A stretch of 64,000 nucleotides of DNA from Prevotellaceae bacterium UBA4361 (GTDB lineage: Bacteria > Bacteroidota > Bacteroidia > Bacteroidales > Bacteroidaceae), in assembly GCA_002393575.1 (NCBI GenBank), contig DGSN01000032.1, forward strand, positions 40,279 to 104,278, read 5' to 3'. A program made the position numbers and the translations under genes. Positions 1 to 6,071 of this stretch are shown piece after piece. The notes beneath the pieces are model-generated. The model saw only the letters and a list, made by a program, of their open reading frames with translations, had not been told where the DNA came from and ran no database searches. Position 1 is the first letter of the stretch. Each line of letters opens with the position of its first letter.

Positions 1-126
1 ATCTCACAAATCTTCTCAAATCTTACAAACATAAATGAGATTTTGAGAGATTTTGAATAGATTTGTATGATTTCTGCCTCGTAGAGGCACTACAAAAGAA
101 CATATTTTGTTATATCGAACTCGCGT
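1..126 (+). mobile_element. MITE-like element, copy M1 (cut by window start)
   Basis: This copy matches M2 (4293-4474) and the reverse complement of M3 (5862-6022). It has the same imperfect long hairpin of 'aaatctt'-like arms, the same small stem TGCCTC-GTA-GAGGCA near 75-89, and the same right end TATATCGAACTCGCGT at 111-126. Its left end lies outside the window, so the target duplication cannot be checked. It abuts the stop codon of the cupin gene (TAA at 130-132 on the minus strand). It carries no gene. Confidence 0.8.
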
Positions 127-129
127 ATA

Positions 130-531
130 TTACTTCTTTATTTCCAGTATTCCGTCCACCTCATGCTCCACAAATGGACCCTCTTTGCATTCCAGAAGCA
201 CGCTCGGCTCCAGGCACTCCACACCATGCCAAACATTTTGGGGAATGTCAACGCCATAAGTTCCGTTCTCCTGACTGATGACACAGGACTCCTGTATCTC
301 GCCGTCATCATTGTAGGTGGTCACTCTGACTTTGCCCTTCAGTATAACAAAAGTCTCTGCCTTAGTGGGATGGTGATGCACGGCAATCTGTGTGCCAGGC
401 ATCAATACATTTAGGAATCGGTGGCACTTGTCATCCAGACTCTCATGGAAGTTGTAGTTCATCCTCAGTCTTGGTGATTGCTTGGCCTGTTCAGCCACGC
501 TGCATATCAGGTTGTCATCGATGATTTTCAT
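130..531 (-). CDS. WbuC-family cupin-fold metalloprotein
   Basis: A 133-residue single-domain cupin. The metal-binding pattern is visible as His52-His53-His54 with Glu59 (motif VHHHPTKAE) and a distal His102 in NVWHGVE. This is the arrangement of WbuC-type small cupins, which often accompany surface-polysaccharide genes; their exact reaction is not established. The length suits the family. No polysaccharide genes are visible in this window, so the role here is open. A promoter-like sequence at 777-808 on the same strand could drive it through a long leader that also holds a possible small gene (635-736). MITE copy M1 begins 3 bp past the stop codon. Confidence 0.85.
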   Translation of the reverse strand: MKIIDDNLICSVAEQAKQSPRLRMNYNFHESLDDKCHRFLNVLMPGTQIAVHHHPTKAETFVILKGKVRVTTYNDDGEIQESCVISQENGTYGVDIPQNVWHGVECLEPSVLLECKEGPFVEHEVDGILEIKK

Positions 532-634
532 ATTTTATATCCTTTAGTTATTACTTAAAGTTGCTTCTCCATTCTGTAACAGGTGAAAGTTTCACCGACT
601 TTCTTCATAGATACGTGTTTCTTTCTATTTCTCT

Positions 635-736
635 TTAGTCAATTTGTAAACAGCCCATGTAGGCAATGACCCCAAAGCCATAAACAGCCGAGAGAATCGG
701 CATCAGGGGCTTAACAAGACTGGCAACTTTGTTCAT
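635..736 (-). CDS. Possible small single-span membrane protein (33 aa)
   Basis: A short reading frame starting MNKVASLVKPLMPILSAV has one hydrophobic stretch (about residues 11-30) and ends in CLQID. Its ATG lies about 35 bases downstream of the start point expected from the promoter match at 777-808. That makes it the first start codon on that transcript, ahead of the cupin gene. A longer in-frame start at 853 lies upstream of that promoter and is less likely. I recognise no family. The support is the promoter, the position and a membrane-like composition, so it could be non-coding leader. Confidence 0.35.
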   Translation of the reverse strand: MNKVASLVKPLMPILSAVYGFGVIAYMGCLQID

Positions 737-776
737 TTCATAAAATACCGATTGATCCTCTGTTGTTAATCGTTTG

Positions 777-808
777 CAAAGGTATGAAAAAACCATGCAA
801 AAAACAAA
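777..808 (-). promoter_or_regulatory. Bacteroidota-type promoter
   Basis: On the minus strand the sequence reads TTTG, 20 bases, TACCTTTG. This matches the -33/-7 consensus used by the Bacteroidota primary sigma factor, with ideal spacing. It would start transcription near 770, toward the small frame at 635-736 and the cupin gene. Confidence 0.55.
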
Positions 809-1331
809 TCCAATCGTCCGTTTGGGAAGAGACTGTTGTCTGAAGCCAGCCATCAGGAAGCTTGTACCCTCCTTCTCGGGAGAACGGGAGAGGAGCTTGA
901 CCTTAGACCTCTGAGCGAATCACCCTGGGGGATTGACAGCAGCGCATGAAGGGGATGATTGGGAACGCAGCTGTGGATTGGCCCATCTTTTTCTTCCATT
1001 CATCTCCATGTCCGAGGGCTCGCTATCGTTCAGGCGAGACCTCGGCGTAGCACAAGCGAGCGCTCGCCTGAAAAAACTTGAGGGCTCGTCATTTTAGTAA
1101 AACCAAAGGATGGGTTCTGTTCAATCATTGTAGAAATGCAGAACAAACAAAGGAGAACTTGACTGGAGCCTCGGCATGGTGTTGGCTTCCACCTTTGACC
1201 TTCCACTTTCGTCCTTCGACCTTCGGCTCTGGGCTTCTTCGTTGTCTCTTTTCATGTTCTTTTTTCGTTATTTTTCACTCCTTCCTGTAAAAAAAAGGTC
1301 GTAAAATGATAGCGGAATGGATTTTTGTCGT
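809..1331. other. Long intergenic region, no convincing gene
   Basis: About 520 bases between the promoter at 777-808 and the phosphatase gene. It holds the 22-bp periodic array at 1014-1088 and, around 1185-1250, a stretch rich in 'ccttc/cttcg' like other low-complexity spacers here. The short open frames lack recognisable protein character. Confidence 0.6.
1014..1088. repeat. 22-bp periodic array A (4 cores)
   Basis: Cores GAGGGCTCG, GAGACCTCG, GAGCGCTCG and GAGGGCTCG start at 1014, 1036, 1058 and 1080, exactly 22 bases apart. The 13 bases between cores are not conserved. The cores are near-palindromic. Related arrays with the same spacing are at 15840, 35983 and 55223. Confidence 0.85.
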
Positions 1332-1339
1332 TAACTTTG
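1332..1339 (+). promoter_or_regulatory. Putative -7 box of the phosphatase gene
   Basis: TAACTTTG matches the Bacteroidota -7 consensus TAnnTTTG and would give a leader of about 30 bases before the ATG at 1376. I find no clear TTTG at the -33 position, so this is a partial match. Confidence 0.35.
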
Positions 1340-1375
1340 GGGCGAAGAACCGAAGTGTATGCCAGGAGGGAAGCC

Positions 1376-3742
1376 ATGAAGCTATTGAATCAGATATTTC
1401 CGAATTCCATGAACCGCCGCAGCGTGCTTCTCATCATCACGGCTGCCGTGCTGATTGAGCTGCTGTCGGGTGTGCAATACTACACGACTCACAATCTGCT
1501 GGAGGAGGAGCTGGAGAAGCGCGCGGAAAGCGAGCTGACCATGAAGGCCATCCTCATCAGGAGCACGCTCAACGCGGCGGAGGACATGCTCAAGGACCAT
1601 GTGTGGGACATACGGCAGCAATTGCACCACCCCGACTCGGTGATGCGGGCTGTGGAGCGGCTCGTGGTCACGAACCGCTACGTGTGTGGCGGTTTCATGG
1701 CGTTTGTCCCCAACTTCTACGCGTCGAAGGGTCGACTTTTCGAGCCTTACGCCCACAAGAAGGGCGACAGGGTGTGGATGGAGCAGATTGCGGGCGAGAA
1801 GCATGACTACACGGAGCGCTTCTTCTACCAGGAGGTCTTGGCATCGGGGGAGAACCGGTGGATGGAGCCTTACTTGGACTCGGAGGGTGCGCAGACGCTC
1901 ATCACGTCGTATGTGGTGCCTATTCCCGACAACGGTGGCGGCATGGCTGGCGTGGCTGGCATTGACATCTCTGTGGAATGGTTGAGCGACACGATCAATA
2001 GCCGGCACATTTATCCTTCGTCCTTCGTCCTTTTGCTCACTGAGGGCGGTTCGCCCATTGTGCTGCCGACGAGCGAGAGCATCCATGCGGAGCTGCCTCT
2101 CCGTCTGGTGGACCTCATCAACGACAGCACGGCTACGCACCGCCTGAGCAGCAGTGGCCGCAGCACGATGGTGCGGTTCTCCGACGATGGGGAGTCGGGT
2201 ACGATATTCTATGCGAACATGAGGGGTGTGCCCCACTGGCAGATTGCCGTGGTGTGCTACGACAGCGAGGTGTATGGCGACTTGGTCAGTTTGCGCATCT
2301 ACATCACGCTGCTCATGCTCCTTGCCTTCGGCGGGCTGTTGTACATGGTGTGGCGATTTGTCCGCAACGAGCAGCAGCTGACGGAGAGGAACTTGGAGCA
2401 GAAACGCATGGACCACGAACTCAGCATTGCGCACACCATTCAGCAGAGGCTCCTGCCTGGGAGCGAGTCGATGCCTGCGAACAGCAAGGACATCCACATG
2501 AAGGGCATTCTCATTCCTGCCAAGGCTGTTGGCGGCGACTTGTTCAATGCTTTCATCCGCGACGACAAGCTTTTCTTCTGCATCGGCGATGTGAGCGGAA
2601 AGGGTATTCCGTCGGCGCTGATCATGGCCATCACGCAAACGCTGTTCCGCAACATTGCTTCGCGTGAGAACAACCCCGAGCACATCATGGCGCAGTTGAA
2701 CGAAATGGCGTGCCGCAACAACAAGGATAACATTTTCGTGACGCTCTTCGTGGGTGTGCTCGACTTGCCTTCTGGCCATCTGCGCTATTGCAATGCGGGG
2801 CACGAAAAGCCTATCATCATCAGGAAAAAGGACAAAGGGGAAAGTGAAAAGCCTAAATTAAGTACAACGGACAAAGAACAAGGGACAACGGACAAAGAAC
2901 AAGGGACAACGGACTCGCTTCACGCTTCACCCTCCACGCTTCACGCTTCACCCTCCACGCTTCACGCTTCACTCTCCACGCTTCACGCAAAAAGTATGGA
3001 ATGCGTAATGGTGGATGCGCTGCCGAACCTGCCTATCGGGCTCTTCGAGAACTTCCCGTTCAAGATGCAGAGGATGAACCTGAACAAGGGTGAGTCGCTG
3101 TTTCTTTACACGGATGGCTTGACTGAGGCGCGGAACGCCCAAGGGCAATTGCTGGGCAGGGAGCACGTGATGGAGTTGTTCGAACGGATTGCCACGAACG
3201 AACCGGAAAGGTTGATTGAGGCTACCATCAATGATGTGAACGCTTTCACGGCTGGAGCCGAGCAGACGGACGACTTGACGCTGCTCTCGTTCTGCTACAC
3301 TCCTATGGACTACCCAAGCATCTTGGAGGAGGACTTGGTGCTGCAAAACGATGTGAAGCAGGTGGGTCGTCTGAATTCACTGGTAATGGAGGTGGCCGAC
3401 CGTCTGAACATCAAAAAGCAGTTGGCAAACAAACTGAAATTGGCTGTGGAAGAGGCTGTGGTGAACGTGATGGAGTATGCTTATCCTGCGGGTACGACTG
3501 GCGACATCCACATCCATATCTCATCGAACGGACGGCGGCTGAAATTCGTCATTACCGATTCGGGGGCTTCCTTCAACCCGACGGAGGCTTCTGCTGCGGA
3601 TACTTCTCTCACGGCTGAGGAGCGTCCTGTTGGCGGTCTCGGCATCTTCTTGGTTCGCAACTTGATGGACTCTATCAACTACGAGCGAATCGACGGGAAG
3701 AATGTGCTCACGCTGCGCAAGGACTATGTAAGTGAAATGTGA
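1376..3742 (+). CDS. Membrane SpoIIE-type serine phosphatase fused to a HATPase
   Basis: A 788-residue signalling protein predicted to act on an anti-sigma-antagonist (STAS) partner. A membrane anchor (about residues 14-30), an extracytoplasmic cache-like sensor (about 35-320) and a second membrane helix (about 322-342) precede a PP2C/SpoIIE domain. Metal-binding landmarks are Asp388 in GGDLF, GDVSGKG at 404-410, TDGLTEAR near 580 and the terminal DDLTLL. The last 120 residues form an RsbW-like HATPase: N-box AVEEAVVNVMEYA, then DSG and GGLGIFLV. Kinase and phosphatase thus lie in one chain, and the STAS substrate is the next gene. The PP2C domain is interrupted at about residues 485-541 by 7-residue repeats (see 2864-2988). 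The ATG at 1376 is chosen because AGGAGG precedes it; an upstream in-frame TTG at 1325 lies before the likely promoter. Confidence 0.88.
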   Translation: MKLLNQIFPNSMNRRSVLLIITAAVLIELLSGVQYYTTHNLLEEELEKRAESELTMKAILIRSTLNAAEDMLKDHVWDIRQQLHHPDSVMRAVERLVVTNRYVCGGFMAFVPNFYASKGRLFEPYAHKKGDRVWMEQIAGEKHDYTERFFYQEVLASGENRWMEPYLDSEGAQTLITSYVVPIPDNGGGMAGVAGIDISVEWLSDTINSRHIYPSSFVLLLTEGGSPIVLPTSESIHAELPLRLVDLINDSTATHRLSSSGRSTMVRFSDDGESGTIFYANMRGVPHWQIAVVCYDSEVYGDLVSLRIYITLLMLLAFGGLLYMVWRFVRNEQQLTERNLEQKRMDHELSIAHTIQQRLLPGSESMPANSKDIHMKGILIPAKAVGGDLFNAFIRDDKLFFCIGDVSGKGIPSALIMAITQTLFRNIASRENNPEHIMAQLNEMACRNNKDNIFVTLFVGVLDLPSGHLRYCNAGHEKPIIIRKKDKGESEKPKLSTTDKEQGTTDKEQGTTDSLHASPSTLHASPSTLHASLSTLHAKSMECVMVDALPNLPIGLFENFPFKMQRMNLNKGESLFLYTDGLTEARNAQGQLLGREHVMELFERIATNEPERLIEATINDVNAFTAGAEQTDDLTLLSFCYTPMDYPSILEEDLVLQNDVKQVGRLNSLVMEVADRLNIKKQLANKLKLAVEEAVVNVMEYAYPAGTTGDIHIHISSNGRRLKFVITDSGASFNPTEASAADTSLTAEERPVGGLGIFLVRNLMDSINYERIDGKNVLTLRKDYVSEM
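2864..2988 (+). repeat. 21-bp in-frame tandem repeats inside the phosphatase gene
   Basis: Two successive arrays. At 2864-2912 a 21-bp unit encoding TTDKEQG occurs 2.3 times. At 2918-2988 a 21-bp unit encoding LHASPST occurs 3.3 times. Both lie between the PP2C motif YCNAGHEKPIII and PIGLFENF, where family members normally have only a short loop. The DNA resembles intergenic low-complexity sequence elsewhere in the window, for example 'cgcttcacgcttc' near 24950. Confidence 0.85.
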
Positions 3743-3750
3743 AAAAAAAG

Positions 3751-3921
3751 AGACCCACCCCTGCCCTCCCTGTGAGGGAGGGAGAAGAGACCCCAGCCCC
3801 CTCCAGCTCCCCCAAGGGGGAGTGAATAACCATCCAGACGGCTTCTCCTCCCCTTGGGGAGGTTGGGAGGGGCTGGAGGGGTCCATACTCCCTCCCTCAT
3901 AGGGAGGGTTGGGGAGGGTCT
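3751..3921. repeat. Palindromic G/C-rich intergenic element P1
   Basis: The element starts AGACCCACCCCTGCCCTCCC and ends with the near-perfect reverse complement, ...GGTTGGGGAGGGTCT. The inverted ends are about 30 bp. Internal sub-hairpins (CCCTCCC...GGGAGGG) and the interior string AATAACCATCC are shared with P2 at 15142-15244. It fills the gap between the phosphatase and STAS genes, so it could fold in the shared transcript. No coding content. Confidence 0.8.
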
Positions 3922-3950
3922 AACTAATAAACTAAAAAACTTAAAATACA

Positions 3951-4253
3951 ATGGAAACAACAATCAATCTGACGGAAGACAAGTATGTGGTAACTCTGAA
4001 TGGTGAATTTGACACTGCTGCTGCGGCGGAAGTGGAAAAGACTTTGCAACCTCTCTACAGCAGCAATGGACATGATGTCATCATCGACTGCAGCCAGCTG
4101 GAGTATATAGCATCGAGCGGCCTACGCATCCTCATCAGCATTTTGAAGGGTGCTAAGGCCAGCGGAAGCCGTGTGGTGCTGAAGAATGTGAACGAGGACA
4201 TCATGAGCGTGTTCCAGCTCACTGGGTTTGTCAACATCTTTGAATTCGAATAA
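3951..4253 (+). CDS. STAS-domain anti-sigma factor antagonist
   Basis: A 100-residue single STAS domain of SpoIIAA/RsbV type. The predicted phosphorylation site is the Ser55-Ser56 pair in the motif YIASSGLRIL, preceded by the beta strand HDVIIDCS. The family binds an anti-sigma kinase when dephosphorylated. The phosphatase and HATPase needed to switch it are both in the preceding gene on the same strand, so the two genes probably form one partner-switching module. The sigma factor or other final target is not visible nearby. The gap of about 210 bases to the upstream gene is filled by repeat P1. Confidence 0.9.
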   Translation: METTINLTEDKYVVTLNGEFDTAAAAEVEKTLQPLYSSNGHDVIIDCSQLEYIASSGLRILISILKGAKASGSRVVLKNVNEDIMSVFQLTGFVNIFEFE

Positions 4254-4261
4254 TACATAAT

Positions 4262-4510
4262 CAACCATAACGATAACCATAACCCTAACTTTACGTCAGT
4301 TCGATATAAGGAGTCGCTTCGCGAGAAATCTTACAAATCTTCTCAAATCTTACAAATATGAATGATATTTTGAGAGATTTGAATAGATTTGTATGATTTG
4401 GCTACGCCGAGCTAAAGGTTCTGCCTCGAAGAGGCACTTCAAAAAAACATATTTTTGTTATATCTAACTCACGTTAACTTTCGCGGTTAAGGTTAGGGTT
4501 AAGGTTAAAA
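4262..4510 (+). promoter_or_regulatory. AACC/GGTT leader hairpin A1, split by MITE M2
   Basis: The left half (4262-4292) reads AACCATAACGATAACC... and the right half (4482-4510) reads CGGTTAAGGTTAGGG..., which are complementary. Removing M2 and one copy of its 7-bp duplication restores a continuous element very like A3 (54099-54155), including the junction string AACTTT. It lies directly upstream of the outer-membrane protein gene, oriented with it, as A2 and A3 are with their genes. A cis-acting RNA role is inference. Confidence 0.6.
4293..4474 (+). mobile_element. MITE-like element, copy M2
   Basis: 182 bp bounded by ACGTCAGTTCGATATA and TATATCTAACTCACGT, which are 16-bp inverted ends with two mismatches. 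It is flanked by the perfect 7-bp direct repeat TAACTTT at 4286-4292 and 4475-4481, as expected for a transposition target duplication. Inside is a long imperfect hairpin and a short stem like TGCCTC...GAGGCA. Relative to M1 and M3 it has about 21 extra bases near 4400-4421. It encodes no protein, so it would have to be moved in trans. Confidence 0.88.
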
Positions 4511-4522
4511 TCGCTTCTCACA

Positions 4523-5857
4523 ATGAACCATAGATTGAGAAGGCTATGGGGCCTGTTACTTTTATTTCCTGCCTCTATGTGCTGGGCTCAGCAGGAGAGC
4601 AACAATCAGCTGGACGTGAACTTGCAGATGCTGGGGCACGGCGAAATGCGTTTTGGTGGGTTGGACGACAATGCCAGCGGAAGTGAAAGTGGTGCGACCG
4701 ACAAGAATCATGCCTACTTCCTGATGGGGCGTACCCGCCTGAGCATCGACTATAAGCGCATGGGCTTGGAAACGAAGGTTGTTGCTCAGCATTCTGGTGT
4801 GTGGGGACAGAAGGGACAGGGCAATTTCAACCTCTACGAAGCTTGGGCAAAGTTTAGCTTGAAGAACGGGCTTTTCGGGCAGATTGGCCGTCAGGCTCTG
4901 GCATACGATGATGAACGTATCATCGGTACGAACGACTGGGCTATGGCTGCGCTCTCTCACGATGTTCTCAGATTAGGCTATGACGGTCCACAGCACAAGG
5001 CTCATGCGATTTTTGCTTTCAACCAAAACGCTGAGAACACCCACGGCGGTACGTACTACAAGGATGGTGCACAGCCCTACAAGACGATGCAAACTATCTG
5101 GTATCATTTCGATGTGCCGAAGTTTCCTCTGGGAGCCTCGCTCTTGTTCATGAACATCGGTATGCAAGGTGGCACGAAGGAAGGCTATGGCGATGATGAG
5201 CCGAGGACTATTTACCAGCAACTGTTAGGTACATACATCAAGTTCAGCCCTGGAAGGTTTTCAGCCGAAGCATCCTACTATCATCAGTTAGGCAGAAGCG
5301 AGGACGATCTCAAGATTGACGCATGGATGGCAAGTGTGCGTGGCAGCATGCAAGTGACGAGACAACTCAAGGCTGTGGCGGGCTTCGACTACCTGAGCGG
5401 TGACAAATACTTTGCCGTTCCAGCCAAAGGGCATTTTGGTGTCACGAGGCACGAAGTAATCAAGGGTTTCAATCCCATCTATGGTTCTCACCACAAGTTC
5501 TACGGCATGATGGACTTTTTCTATGTCAGGACCTACCTCAATGGTTTCACTCCTGGATTACAGAACTTGTATGTGGGCGGCGATTATGCCCCTATCGACA
5601 AAATAAATTTGAAATTGCGATACCACTATCTGGCTATGGCAACCAAACTGGCTGGCATTGACCAGACGTTGGGACATGATGTGGATTTCGAAGCGTCATA
5701 CCAATTCGCTAAAGATGCTCGTTTCTCGTTGGGTTTCTCCTACATGCTTGGTACGGAGAGCATGGAGAAGCTGAAACGCGCATCCAAAGACAACAACCTG
5801 AAGTGGGCATGGTTCTCTCTGCTCATTTCTCCACGTATCTTCACGACCAAATGGTAG
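4523..5857 (+). CDS. Alginate-export (AlgE)-type outer-membrane beta-barrel protein
   Basis: A 444-residue protein with a signal peptide ending near Ala22 (MCWAQ). It then shows alternating amphipathic strands and the characteristic segment GRQALAYDDERIIGTNDWA found in the alginate-export porin family. It is predicted to form an outer-membrane channel; the substrate is unknown and need not be alginate. The C-terminal Trp fits insertion by the BAM machinery better than a lipoprotein. The gene is bracketed by MITE copies M2 (direct) and M3 (inverted). M3 inserted 4 bp after the stop codon, with the TAG inside its target duplication. The leader carries the split hairpin A1. Confidence 0.8.
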   Translation: MNHRLRRLWGLLLLFPASMCWAQQESNNQLDVNLQMLGHGEMRFGGLDDNASGSESGATDKNHAYFLMGRTRLSIDYKRMGLETKVVAQHSGVWGQKGQGNFNLYEAWAKFSLKNGLFGQIGRQALAYDDERIIGTNDWAMAALSHDVLRLGYDGPQHKAHAIFAFNQNAENTHGGTYYKDGAQPYKTMQTIWYHFDVPKFPLGASLLFMNIGMQGGTKEGYGDDEPRTIYQQLLGTYIKFSPGRFSAEASYYHQLGRSEDDLKIDAWMASVRGSMQVTRQLKAVAGFDYLSGDKYFAVPAKGHFGVTRHEVIKGFNPIYGSHHKFYGMMDFFYVRTYLNGFTPGLQNLYVGGDYAPIDKINLKLRYHYLAMATKLAGIDQTLGHDVDFEASYQFAKDARFSLGFSYMLGTESMEKLKRASKDNNLKWAWFSLLISPRIFTTKW

Positions 5858-5861
5858 AGAA

Positions 5862-6022
5862 ACGTGAGTTCGATATAAATAAATATGTTCTTTTGTAGTG
5901 CCTCTACGAGGCAGAAATCTAACAAATCTATTCAAAATCTCTCAAAATCTCATTCATATTTGTAAGATTTGAGAAGATTTGTGAGATTTCTCGCGAAGCG
6001 ACTCCTTATACCGAACTGACGT
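5862..6022 (-). mobile_element. MITE-like element, copy M3 (inverted)
   Basis: 161 bp bounded by ACGTGAGTTCGATATA at 5862-5877 and TATACCGAACTGACGT at 6007-6022, which are 16-bp inverted ends. It is flanked by the perfect 7-bp direct repeat TAGAGAA at 5855-5861 and 6023-6029. It is in the opposite orientation to M1 and M2. It fills nearly the whole gap between the outer-membrane protein gene and the NRPS gene, so any NRPS promoter must lie within or beyond it. I found no full consensus promoter inside it. Confidence 0.9.
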
Positions 6023-6071
6023 TAGAGAAGGAATTCACCTACATTAATAAGAGCAATAATCACTTTAAACC

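Noticed and set aside
1078..1290. Small plus-strand frame of 70 codons upstream of the phosphatase gene
   Set aside because: It begins inside array A and runs through low-complexity 'ccttc' sequence, with no protein family, promoter or ribosome-binding support.
1382..2803. Long open frame (473 codons) antisense to the phosphatase gene
   Set aside because: It is the shadow of a G/C-rich coding region. The translation is rich in Arg, His and Val with no motif, while the sense strand has clear PP2C and HATPase motifs.
4286..6029. M2, the outer-membrane protein gene and M3 as one composite transposon
   Set aside because: Each element has its own different 7-bp duplication (TAACTTT and TAGAGAA), so they inserted separately. 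A composite would share one duplication at its outer ends.
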